A DNA stretch of 45,000 nucleotides. Origin: Paulinella micropora (taxonomy: Eukaryota; Cercozoa; Imbricatea; Euglyphida; Paulinellidae). The notes under the pieces are model-generated. The model ran no database searches, was not told the origin of the DNA, and was given only the letters and a program-made list of their open reading frames with translations. The translations under genes and the position numbers were made by a program. The DNA lies in contig WBZZ01001196.1 of assembly GCA_019918135.1 (NCBI GenBank), positions 122,501 through 167,500 on the forward strand. Direction: 5' to 3'. Position 1 is the first letter of the stretch; every line of letters begins with the position of its first letter. Shown piece after piece: positions 9,268 to 19,348 of the stretch.

Positions 9268-11266
9268 GACTTTTGTAGTTTTTTTTTGCAGAAAGTCTAT
9301 CTATTGCTGCAAACTTTTTTTAACTAGAAGCATGACATCCAGGCCTACCAAAGCTAGGACTTAAACCGATCGTGGCCGAATTTTGATTGCTTGCGCTGAA
9401 AGTTTTAGTAAGTAAAACATGAATCCGGCAGACACTGACTTTAATACCGTGATAAGTAGGGTATTTTTAGAGCCATAATACTAGAATGAGATGTTTATTT
9501 GTATTTGAACGAAAGTTCAAGGTAGGTGCAACACTTCAGGAGCATAGTGTAGCTTGACACAAGAAAAACCTCGGAATCCTTCGGATAACCAGAACAACAT
9601 TTGTGTCAGACCTGACGAACGCGGTCTGTGCTGGTGAATAATTTTGTTTTGCATGCGAGGCTGGCAATAAAATTTCTTCACAGTCGATTGCAGCTCATGT
9701 CATAGGTCACGTTGTTGCGGTCAATTTTGGAAACATAAATACCACAAGGAGAAATCCTTGCAGGAAAATCATTTCTACCTTGCACGAGCAAGTAAAGTAA
9801 AAGTAGGAGATTGGTTCTCTGCGGATAGAATGCTTCCTCAGTTACTGATGACTTGGGTTTTGTTAAAGCGGCTTCAGAGTGACTTAACAAATCCACAGTC
9901 ACAAGGCTCATATCCTCTATGACCGCCTTGTTCCCTTGGTACTACCGCCAGGAACGATGCTCGTTAGCAAGGTCACACGCGCTCCGTAATAATTCAGATG
10001 CGCGTGTGACATTGCTTACGTAACCAATGACATCGGTTGCTGCAAACGTCTGTGTTCCCGATCTTTGTGGCAGTGAAGATCGGAAATTCAAATGTTTCTG
10101 CTCGGCGACGGCGACTTTTCCCGGGGAAGTGCCACGTGACGAACACACAAGTAAAGGTTCATACATGAAATGTATTTAGATGTTGCAGGCAGGAGAATTC
10201 CATAAAGTAAGAAGCTGGGTTCTCTGCAGATGGACTGTTTCTTATGAAGGTTGGTAGCACGGGACGACAGGTCGTTGTTTGATACATCCAGGCAAGTGCC
10301 ATGGCAAGTGCACTTAATATCTAACTTTCATTCCGTGGTACTGGGATCTGCGGATGGTTAATGTTTTGTGATAGCCACTTGCTTTGTGACCTGGTAAGTG
10401 GTTATTGAAGAATATTGTTTCCTGGAAAAGTTGCTGATAAACTTCCAAGCCGCGACTCCTAACTTTTGGTTCGTGGTTTGCAAGTCTATACTGTTTGGAG
10501 CGGCTGGTTTAGTCTGATAGTACAAATCGGACTTATACCATCCGCTTCATTCTTTTCGGCGGATGATACTAAAGCTAGCGGTAGAGCCTTTGCACACATA
10601 AGAAGTTTTGCAAAGGTTCGATCGCAAGCTGTTGCTTTACTAAGTGTAGCAGGGATCATTGTTAGCTGACTTGATTTTGTCTAACAATGATCTCTGCGCA
10701 CTGCCAGGTGATGAGATACCGGAGCGTCGATGACAGCGCCCAACTGTTCAGCTTCCTGGAAGTGCTACTGTTCAGCTTCCCTGAAAGTTGCTGATTGCTC
10801 CGGCTGTATAAAGTATACGGTTGCTTCAAAGTTTGTACCAGTCAGATCAATACTGAGTTGCTGATGTGTGTAGTTGACATCGATAGCGCATGAAAAATGT
10901 TCTGTCGCAGTCAATTACTCGTAGGATTTCGAATGTACTCGTCCAACTTGGTTGACGGACCAGTTAACTTGGGTGCTACAATCAACATTTTGCCAGTGTC
11001 TAGATATGTAAGCAAGATTTTAATAAAACCAAACTAGCCAGAAGAAGCAACAGAACGTGAGCCTCCGAATCCTTCAGATAACTGGGACAGAAGTTGTGTT
11101 AACACTAACAGAAAACTATGCATCTACCTACATTAATCGTCTATCACGTATTTACGTTACATATCTGACAAAGAAAACCTATCGTTTCGGAAGGTTTTTT
11201 CCCAAGAATCACGTTCGTGTCTACATGGAAAAAAATACGGAATCCGGATTACAAAATAGTGACTGC
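9268..11266 (+). other. 2-kb stretch without a gene
   Basis: No frame shows domain content. There are diverged internal repeats: ggaatccttc.gataac followed by gtgt.agac/gttaacac occurs near 9571 and 11067, and ggttctctgc.gat near 9810 and 10219. A perfect 12-base inverted repeat (10654-10665 and 10681-10692) is present. The start may contain the 3' UTR of the preceding gene. Confidence 0.5.
10651..10695 (+). other. Hairpin: gatcattgttag / ctaacaatgatc
   Basis: Perfect 12-base arms with a 15-base loop, extendable to 15 pairs with one G-T wobble. There is no T-run after it and no adjacent gene, so a terminator role is not supported. It could be a MITE remnant or a small structured RNA. Confidence 0.5.
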
Positions 11267-11326
11267 GGGGTCTTGTACTCCGATTATTCCGCAGAGAGTA
11301 TCGTAGAGGATCATACCACAGCTATT
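11267..11326 (-). other. tRNA-like block, copy 1
   Basis: On the minus strand this reads tagctgtggtatgatcc, then ctacgatactctctgcgg and gtacaagaccccgcagt. A very similar block lies at 23150-23206, where the pol III-like A box is cleaner (TAGCGCAGTGG) and a T-arm-like stem-loop (CGGGG/CCCCG) is present. In this copy the T-arm has lost one pair. No acceptor stem can be formed, so it is not a functional tRNA. It is more likely a tRNA-derived SINE piece or an insertion target. The first LINE copy starts immediately to its right. Confidence 0.4.
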
Positions 11327-11330
11327 CCCC

Positions 11331-13127
11331 CAACGCCCATATCCCATCCTTTGGGAAGCCATCGCCAGATACAAACTAACACAAGGGCACCTGCAGATAC
11401 ACTGGGTATCGTCGCATGTCAAAAACAGCTTCGAATGGCGCCACTGCCTCAACGAGGTATGCGACCGACTAGCCAAAGAAGCCGCACTCCTCCCCATACA
11501 CAGACTTCTAGACGACTGGCGGCACACACATCCCCCCGTTCAACCAGCACCCCCCGCGCCACTGATACCACAATACCGCCTGCGCATCCCATGCGGATAC
11601 AACAAACGCTTCACCAACCTACCACCACAGTTAATCGCCTACCCCGACAAACATCGAGCGATCCTGGAAGCATGCCGCGACTTCACCCTGGACGAACTCA
11701 GAACCTCCCTAAAAGCCAAGAAGGGCCCGTCCGCGGGCCTGGACCAAGTCCCCCCCACCGCCCTACCCCTGCTATCCTCAGAAGTGCAAAACTATATCCT
11801 GGGTTACATCAACTTATGTTGGCGAAAAGGTATCGTCCCAACCGAATGGAAAATCACCCAACTAGTCCAACTCTGGAAAGAAACAGGCACAGGAGCCAAC
11901 CGCAGTGAGTGGCGCCCAATCATGATCTCACAAGCCATCATGAACCTCTATGCAATTTCTTAGATGGTCGACCTCCGGCTCAGAACCCTAATGCTAGAGG
12001 TAGGGACCCTGAGCAAAACTGCCAAAGCCAATTGCCCGCGTGTCTCCGGAGCTGACGAATCCAACCTCACCCTCCGCTTAATCCTCCACGATGTACGCAG
12101 CGCAGCACGAGTCACCAACAAAGCACATACCCTCATCCTAACGGCGGTGGATGTAGAGAAAGCTTTCGACTCCGTAGAACTTCCGGTTTTACAGAAAGCA
12201 ATGCTAACACAGTGGCCCAACGCATTTCCGGAACTCTACTCCTTCATCCAACACCTTTATCAGGGAGCCCAGATTCACACTGGCAAAAAGGGGGACACCA
12301 TCCAAGAGGCCACGACAGTCTCACGAGAACGAGGGACGGCCCAAGGCAGCCCCATCAGCCCTACCCTCTTCAGTATTGCCTACGAGTACCGTCAACGCCT
12401 AAGATCGACCACATTACCAGGAGATACCCAGGACGGATACCAATTCTACGGACGCAACCGGCAGTTCAATTCATGGCCTGGACTACGAGGGCAAACCTTG
12501 ACCAAAGCAGACGTCACCATTTCCCCAAAACACACCTTCGCAGATGACGAATGGCACGCGTACGGAGGCCCAGGCCACAAGGACAAATACATACCCCGTG
12601 CCCAAGCTGGGTTCAACCGATCACAACTCCAACTCCAGGCGACGGGCTTCGCTACTGCCGCCTCCAAAAGTTTTACCCTAGGAATCACTGTTTACCCGTC
12701 TGGCTACACCGAGGACTTCGATGTAGGACTACGAGGATTGGACAATACCCCCATCCCAAGTCTAACGAAATATAAAAAATTCCGATCCCTCGGCATGTTC
12801 ACCTCTGGCCTTAACGATCACAAGCTCCAACTTCATGAAGCCACGAACACCCTCCTACTAGCCACCCAAGTAGCTCTAAACCTCGACATATCCAACGCAC
12901 GAAAAAGGGAGGCACTGCGAGACTTGGTACCGGGCACCCTCGACTTCCCCCTCGGGTGGACTTCCATCACTGAAACTGACGCCGATACTTTAGATACCTT
13001 CCTCCGAGAATGCTTCCGTAACACACTGAACTTGCGGGCAACGGACATCCCCGTGGCATACCTATATGCTCCAAGGGGAAATGTGGCGGATTTGGGCTTC
13101 CCAGGTTCAAAGACCGAGCTAACTTGA
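11331..13127 (+). pseudogene. RNase H C-terminus fused in frame to reverse transcriptase (LINE copy 1)
   Basis: One frame runs from 11331 (YPILWEAIARYK, IHWVSSH, NEVCDRLAKEAAL) straight into RT without a break, so the RNase H-before-RT order is direct here. RT motifs: KKGPSAGLDQVPP (motif 1), TGTGANRSEWRPI (motif 2), LTAVDVEKAFDSVE (motif A, near 12141-12175), RGTAQGSPISPTLF (motif B) and HTFADDEW (motif C, 12534-12553). An in-frame TAG at 11961-11963, likely CAG in origin, interrupts it just after motif 2. The frame ends at a TGA at 13125-13127; the homologous sequence continues in another frame. Catalytic Asp residues of motifs A and C are present. Confidence 0.8.
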
Positions 13128-14246
13128 GAATGGCAACAGTCTTCCTATGGGCACTCTCGTCGCACGACAAGTCAACCCAAATAGCAGTCCACTCCCACCT
13201 ACGGCTTCTCCGTGACGACCTCCTTCCCAACGCAGACTGGAATCCGCAAGGAAGCGACCCCAGGCCCCCAATACCAACCCAACCCCAAGCGCCCCCGGCC
13301 GAGCAACCCCGCAACCGCGAACGCAAACAACGCCACACCCCAGACCTTCAGAGCCAGCATATTTTACAGCAGCTTTCCGACCTCAAAATCCCACCTACCT
13401 ACCTACACCAGGCCCGAATGTCTCACACTCACAGCTGGAGCACTGATGAGGACAGTTAGCAAGAAGACCCACCAATTGGAGAAGCCTACTATCACCAGTC
13501 CATCCACACCAACCAACCCTCTCACACCCCATGGGAAGACATCGACACAGACAATCCCAGACCACCCCCTATTCGGAATCAACCCTTCCTTGATTGGCAC
13601 TCCCACGAACACCTCTTAGAGAAATCCAGATACTCAGGCCACTTAGGAATCGAATGGATGTGCGCGCTTCGGGACCTCGGGATCGGCATCCAACTTAGTC
13701 GTGAACATCCCTCCCAGGACCCCCGCACAAGGAATACCGCACTTCACTCCCTCTACGTCATCACCGTCCAACACAGATTCACAGGCAAAATAACGCTCAC
13801 GGAAAACAGCCCAAGCCATCCCCAAAGCAAAAGCAGCCATCCGAGACCGCAACTACTGGAGCCTCCGCCACCGCCTCTCCACAAAATTAAACAAGCCCAC
13901 CCCAGCCCCACGTTTTGCCCTCAAATGGGGCACAGCATCCGAAATGAGGGGCGAAACACAGAGAATCTCCCGCCGATATCTAACTCCAAGAACCACCAGA
14001 GCGGATTGGGAAATACGTATTATCCTACTAACTCAACTTTCCGCAGTAGAAACACCTGCCATGCGAAGCGTTCGAACACGGAATAAAGACGACGCCAAAT
14101 GTCAATTTTGCGACAAAATAGGCACCATTGATCATGATCACTATATGACATCCACGAGCAAACTACACCCCCCGGAATACCTGCAGGCCATCAATCACCG
14201 CCATGCAGCCTCCAGACAAGCACAGCCAAACGATACCCGGGTATGA
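13124..14246 (+). pseudogene. Linker and Cys/His region of LINE copy 1
   Basis: Coding signal continues in changing frames. RMATVFLWALSSHDKS and IAVHSHLRLL correspond to FTVFIKCLLSTDKYVQ and AVESHFRL in copy 2. FLDWHSHEHLLEK and ALRDLGIGIQLSRE correspond to FMGWQGHLHLIKE and ACRALGVGVSLR. From 13944 the frame carries RRYLTPRTTRADWEI and a Cys/His motif, CQFCDKIGTIDHDH (from 14099), equivalent to CSTGCGVTGDISH in copy 2. It runs into the minisatellite at 14236. The motif resembles the C-terminal zinc-binding motif found after RT in many LINE proteins. Confidence 0.65.
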
Positions 14247-14522
14247 TACCCGAAGGGGTATGATACCCGGGGGGTATCATAAACCCATACCCCTGTCCCA
14301 TACCCCGGGGTATGATACCCCTGTCCCATACCCCTGTTCCATACATCGGGGGGGGTAATGGGGGGGGGGGGGTATGGGGGGGCGGGGGAGGGTATTATAC
14401 CCCAGGGGTACGGGGGGAGGGCATCATACCCCAGGGGTATGGGAGGGGGGGGGGGGGTATGGGGAGGGGGGGGGGGGGTATCATACCCCGGGGTATCATA
14501 GTATTACCGGGTATCATACCCG
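14236..14522 (+). repeat. Palindromic GGGGTATGATACCCC minisatellite with poly-G tracts
   Basis: About 290 bases are built from self-complementary ggggtatgatacccc / tatcataccccgggg units and G-tracts of 6-11 bases (for example near 14358-14371 and 14466-14478). The sequence can form hairpins and G-quadruplexes. It sits inside the C-terminal coding region of LINE copy 1, between the Cys/His motif and the EEGKPVPIP segment, and copy 2 has none. It therefore arose or inserted after the element was in place. Confidence 0.85.
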
Positions 14523-15413
14523 GGCATCGTTTGGCTGTGAAGTCTTAAAACAACACCTAGGTCTCGACCCCGACCAAGACCTTACCCAACAACCCAACCA
14601 TATGTTGGTCATCGCTGAGGAAGGGAAACCCGTTCCCATCCCACCAGACACGGATATTACTCTCGCATGGACGACTCTCGGGGAACACGGAGAAACATGC
14701 CGGCAAAACCGCACACACCCAGCAGCGGCCCTGGCCAGTGACCTACGAGCAGACGACCTCCCCTCATCTGGAAACCCGACTTACTACTTACACCACACGC
14801 TACCTCCCCCAACATATACCTTGTGGAAGCTACAACCCGAACAGACGAATGGCTGGTCAGAATAGACCAATCTATATACACACATGCAACAGGAGCAGGC
14901 ATTCGAAGAATCTGGAACGCAGACGGTTTAAGAATCAACCCCCCGTACAACCCACAAGACCCCACCTCCCCACGAGGAGAAGACCCACCCACCGAATGGC
15001 CACTACAAACATAGTTGGCTACGAACCCCCCCGGTTACAACCCCCGAGCCATACATGAACACAGATACCTTGGCTATCAACAGCAAATCCAAGAACTACT
15101 GCTAGGATCGTCTGGCTTATGCGCATCGAACCTACTAATGATAGCTATGGGAGCGAGAGGATACATCCCAGCCGCAGGATACCAGGGAATCCAAGAACAC
15201 TTCTCAAAAGCGCAGGCTACCGCAGTGTACCGCGACCTTACCGACCTATGCCACGACCACATCCTCACGACCTGGACATTGCTACACGCATGTCCGAAAC
15301 CAAGATCTGCCACTAACACTTCACCTGGAAACCCTAGCCAACCAACTCTTCCTCATGCCGCACCCACACCATCAAGGCCAACCACCGGGACAGCCGAGCC
15401 ACAGACCAAATAA
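14523..15413 (+). pseudogene. C-terminal (RLE-like) region of LINE copy 1
   Basis: Frames resume after the minisatellite with VIAEEGKPVPIP and HPAAALASDLRADDL (compare IIGEEGALPRPLA and HPAAQIMADLAGSEI in copy 2). Then come YLVEATTRTDEWLVR and RRIWNADGLRINPPYNP, RGEDPPTEWP, then YNPRAIHEHRYLGYQ, MIAMGARGYIPAAGY and DLCHDHIL. Conservation of these blocks in two diverged copies shows selection on this region. Spacing after a Cys/His motif is as in R2-type restriction-like endonucleases, but the PD-(D/E)xK residues cannot be assigned with confidence. At least two frame changes occur (near 14865 and 15014). Confidence 0.6.
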
Positions 15414-15451
15414 AGTTCCCCCGTCAGCACATCATCATCCAAGCAACGTGT

Positions 15452-17232
15452 GTGCATAGATTGGTCGAACCAACCAACCCCTCTCACGCACCAGAGAATA
15501 AGTCCACCCTTACAGGTCCACAACGCCTCGAAGTATCTGTGCCTACTCACCGCATGGAGGCACCAACTCTTCGCACGTTCCAAGACCGGCTGGACAGAAG
15601 GAGCGCGAGGCTCGCGATTCACTACCTGTCCACAGGGGCCCCCATGTCCCCCTCGTTACCGTCCCCATCGGAACAAGACGCCCGAAGATTAGCCCCCCCA
15701 CCCCTCCCGATGACGGTGGAAGAGCATATAGAGGAAGCGATGACCAGACATGACCAGGCCCCTGGGCTGACAAACAACCCACACTTCCTCAACCAACACA
15801 CAGGCCTGCTTAATCACCCCGAGCCAGTAGCCTCTGGAGGGACCACCCTCCACCCTTTGCTGAACCCAAGAAATGGACCCAAGTTCAACGAGACACTTTC
15901 GTGACGAGCATCAAGGGGAGCGTACATAATTCCGTCCCGCCTCAGCGTATGTTACAGCTAGCTGTCCACGCGGCGGAGGCTCTGCGTCCACCAGAAGCAG
16001 CGGAAGCGCCGGTGGCCGATGCTGACCAGCGAAACGATAGGAAGGAACCCCCTGCGTCAGCTAATCAACCCCACGCCAGACGCAACCCACGTCCGCCCAG
16101 AACCAAACGGAAGGTCACTAAGATTCCACGCATACTGAACGCTCTCCAGTCAGTAAAGAGGTGCATCCAACGTGACGTCCCTCGGGACCCAGGGCACAGA
16201 ATCCTTCGCCTTTGGCCAGACATCTGCCGTACGCTATATCTAAAAGGAACAGTGGTAGCCGGAATTCTTGCTGAATTACCATCCGACATCCCCCTGGACC
16301 TGGAAGCAGAATTGCCCCGAGCTTTCAGGGAAGTTGCAAAGGCCCGCACGAGGATATCGGGAGCCCAAGCAGACCTAGACACTGAACGGCGGCTTGCGAA
16401 ACTTCCCCACAGGAAAACCCTCAACCGGATCTTTGACAAGCAACAGTCCAAACTTTACTTAATGATCCAGACAGAATCAGCTCCCCAAAGACCGTCCCCC
16501 GCGGCGATCTACCAGCACTATACGGACCTATACAGGTCCCGCATCACAGATGAGGTGAACGAACAGTTCCACACCCCCGACATTATGGGACAAGGTGTAC
16601 GAATATGGGCCCCACCGGCAGAGGTCCAGTACAACCGAAGAGAACTCTTGCTGGGAGGCGACCGCATCCGGCCTCCTCTTCGCCTCCCTGGAGACCAGGT
16701 CAACAAGGGAACTTTCGAACCGCTTATGTGGATGGGAGGGGCCACACCACGGGTCTCACTAAACCTCACCTTACGTGAATCGGCAGCGGACATTCAAGCT
16801 CGTGAAGCTAAGGCCCTACGGGAGGAGGTACATCGCCTCACAAAATTTCGCGAGGATCAAGAAGCGCCTGCATTGCGAGCCTACCTGATCCGCTTCCGAC
16901 AGAGCGGTGGCATATTCCCTGACAGAAACAAGGACGAGGAAAAACGATTGCGGACTCGTGGCTTTGACGCTCTGTCAGACTACATTGCACCCCCAGTGGA
17001 CATCCTGCCTAAGCTCCTCGATCATCTCGAAGTACATGAACCAGACCTTCTTCTCCTCCACATACCCAGAAATGAGGACCAGGTGGGTTTCTGCCTCAAA
17101 CTTCAAACAACGGTGTTTGCATTCCGCCTCCACACATTGTCCGATGACATTAAACAACTATTCCCCGTTGACCGGCTGGCCCTCCGGCTGGACTCCCCAG
17201 ATCCACTCTCTCCGGACTCCCTACACCCATAA
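15452..17232 (+). pseudogene. N-terminal ORF of LINE copy 2
   Basis: Two overlapping frames: 15452-15904 (Pro/Ser-rich) and 15901-17232, whose true upstream part (KKWTQVQRDTFV) is in frame before 15901, so one indel is likely near 15860. The larger frame has a basic stretch (RRNPRPPRTKRKV), then mostly helical sequence (LEAELPRAFREVAKARTRIS, REAKALREEVHRLTK) and a hydrophobic end (EPDLLLLHIPRNED). There is no AP endonuclease signature and no CCHC knuckle. A single TAA at 17230-17232 separates it in frame from RNase H; this could be a decayed CAA or a genuine ORF1/ORF2 boundary. Possibly a nucleic-acid-binding ORF1-like protein. Confidence 0.5.
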
Positions 17233-17772
17233 GATGCTATCCTTATTACCGACGGCTCATCTTTTCCTGAGTTCGGACACGTCGCAGGCTTCGGGGCCCT
17301 CCTCTTCCACCAAGGACAGTGCATCGCCATTTACGGTGCCGTCGACAATCCTGCCACGAGTGGAGCACAGGAAATCCTAGCCGTCGTTGCAGGAGGGCTG
17401 CAGTACATCCGCCAGACGAACTTAAGGATACACATCTTCACAGACTACAAATCACTCTCCGATGCAAATCTTGAGGGGGAATACCACAAGACTTTCAAGG
17501 ACCGTCCCTCACCTGGACTATGGGATGCTCTGGCCAGGTTCCATAAGGACATTGCTCCCGTCTCCATCCACTGGGTACGTGCTCACCAAGAGGACAGCTT
17601 CGTCTGGCAAGAAAGAGTAAATGAGGTGGTCGATCGCCTTGCAAAATGGGCCGCCCAACGCAGGGTGGAGCGCCACGCGCGTCTGGAAGAATGGCACCAC
17701 CAACGAGAAAACCCTGACCGTGATAAGAAGGGCAGGATCATCCCCACTTGTGGAGTCAGTTACCCCTGGTGA
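17233..17772 (+). pseudogene. RNase H domain located before RT (LINE copy 2)
   Basis: All four acidic positions of type I RNase H are visible: Asp in LITDGSS (17251-17253), Glu in GAQEILAVVAG (near 17370), Asp in IHIFTDYKSL (near 17440) and Asp in NEVVDRLAK (near 17630), with IHWVRAHQED in the right place between the last two. The domain ends in a basic helix (RRVERHARLEEWHH). It starts right after the TAA that ends the upstream ORF, so the first strand of the fold is at the very start. A TGA at 17770-17772 marks a frame change; coding resumes in the +2 frame (GDRLGYDITSYACLPPP). In most LINEs that carry RNase H it follows RT. Confidence 0.85.
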
Positions 17773-19348
17773 CAGATTGGGTTATGACATCACGAGCTAT
17801 GCATGTCTTCCTCCACCCATGACAAGGGAACAGGCCCTCCAGGAAGCCAGGTGACCCTTCTCCCTAGACGAGTTAGAATGGGCTATACAAGGGAAAATGG
17901 GACCTTCCCCAGGTGAAGATGGCATCCCACCCGAAGTCTTTGAGTTCCTGCCACAAGAAGCCAAGTTAGCGCTAGTAGCCTACTTCAGTCTATGCTGGCG
18001 AGGCAGGAAGCTACCCACTGAATGGAAACCTGGCGTACTATGTCAAATCTGGAAAGGAACGGGAACGGGAGTCGACGTTTCTGATTGGAGAGGCATCACT
18101 GTATCCAATACAATCCTGAATCTTTATGAGAAACTGATCAACTACCGCGTTGAAACTTTCAAGCTTCACACGGGGTGCATCCGCAAGACATCAAAGGCAA
18201 ACACGCCTACGGTAAGCGGAACAGACGAATGGAACATGGTCCTGAGACTGATGCTAGCCGCCTTACGAGCAGCACCCCTCCTCACTGGGCAGCCCAAGAC
18301 TCTCATCCTCTTCACCACCGACATCCGAAAAGCGTTCGATAGGGCCGAACTCACCTACATCTGTGAGGCATACTCTCACGTAGTGGCATCGGAAGGGGAA
18401 TTTCCGGAAATGTTCGGATACATTCGACACAGATTCAAAGATTCTTCGCTCCGAATAAAAACCCAGGACGCTACAGGCCAGAAGACCTACCTCCCGGAGA
18501 GTATTGACCGAACCCGGGGCATAGCTGAAGGAGGTTCCCTCAGCCCGGGGACTTACGGAGTCCTCGACGAATACCTGACACGAGTATGCCCAGCCCAGCA
18601 ATTTCTCCCTGAAGGATATCAATTCTACGACGGGGCGGGGCCGGACAAGACAGTCAACAACTCAGTCTACGCCCTGCGCACCCCCCTCACTGCTCACCAT
18701 AAATTTGCGGACGACAACTGGGCAGCAATAGGAGGAGATGGCCCCCCCTCCAAGAAATACCTAGCTGAGGCACAGAATGGGTTCACCCTCCTTTGGAATC
18801 AGTTACGGGCAGGACGACAGATCTGCGCTGCTAACAAATGCTCAGTCATTTGCCTAGTGGGTAAGCCGGAGGGAGGTGTCAAATCGATCCCCATTACAAT
18901 CCGCACCCCGGGACCGAATTCCATAAAAATCAGGAACCGCTCCGCATCTGAAGTCTTCAGATCCCTAGGCCTTCACACGGATGGGACCGACGATGCACAA
19001 ATCCAGCGGGATTATGCACTCGCTAAATTCGTAGCTACCACGCGAATGATCCACAGACTAGACGTATCGCCCGCACGACAACGCATTGCCCTCAAAAACC
19101 TCCTCACGAGCCTCATGGACTTCTCCTTCGGTTGGACCACATGGAACCCTGGGGCCCTACATGATTTGGATGTGGCTCTCCGAGATCATTTCAGAGAAAT
19201 TCTACAAGTTTCCCAACTGGCAGGAGATCCCAAATGCTGTACTTTATGGACCCACGGGACTATGCGGCGGACTGGGCCTACAACCGTACACCTCCCGATA
19301 CTACCTCCGCACTTTCACAGTCTTCATCAAATGCCTCCTCTCCACTGA
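17773..19348 (+). pseudogene. Reverse transcriptase (LINE copy 2)
   Basis: Reads TREQALQEAR, a TGA (17852-17854, probably a decayed CGA), then PFSLDELEWAIQ and KMGPSPGEDGIPPEVF (motif 1), GTGTGVDVSDWRGITVSNT (motif 2), ILFTTDIRKAFDRAE (motif A, near 18309-18345), RGIAEGGSLSPGTYG (motif B), HHKFADDNW (motif C, near 18697-18721) and FRSLGLHTDG (thumb region). Catalytic Asp residues are intact. True coding leaves this frame near 19205, where the +3 frame takes over (IPNAVLYGPTGLCGGLGL). The FADD box is shared with copy 1. The TGA and frame change show the copy is dead, or the assembly has errors. Confidence 0.85.

Larger units (their letters stand above)
11331..15413 (+). mobile_element. Non-LTR retrotransposon, copy 1 (5'-truncated)
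   Basis: Encodes, left to right, the C-terminal end of RNase H, a complete reverse transcriptase, a Cys/His motif region and a conserved C-terminal region, collinear with copy 2 at 15452-22630. Protein similarity is clear but the DNA is well diverged, so these are two old members of one family and not a recent duplication. The left end lies inside RNase H, as expected for 5' truncation. A G-rich palindromic minisatellite (14236-14522) splits the C-terminal region. No poly(A) tail is seen before copy 2 begins. Confidence 0.75.

Noticed and set aside
10681..10695. Intrinsic terminator at the hairpin
   Set aside because: No T-run follows, and this is a eukaryotic context.
11267..11326. Shared plus-strand peptide (SAESIVEDHTTA) as a conserved protein domain
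   Set aside because: Flanking frames differ and the differences include several amino-acid changes in a short span; a tRNA-like origin on the minus strand explains the block better.
15452..15904. Independent host gene
   Set aside because: It runs into the LINE N-terminal ORF in the same orientation and shares its composition; treated as part of the element.
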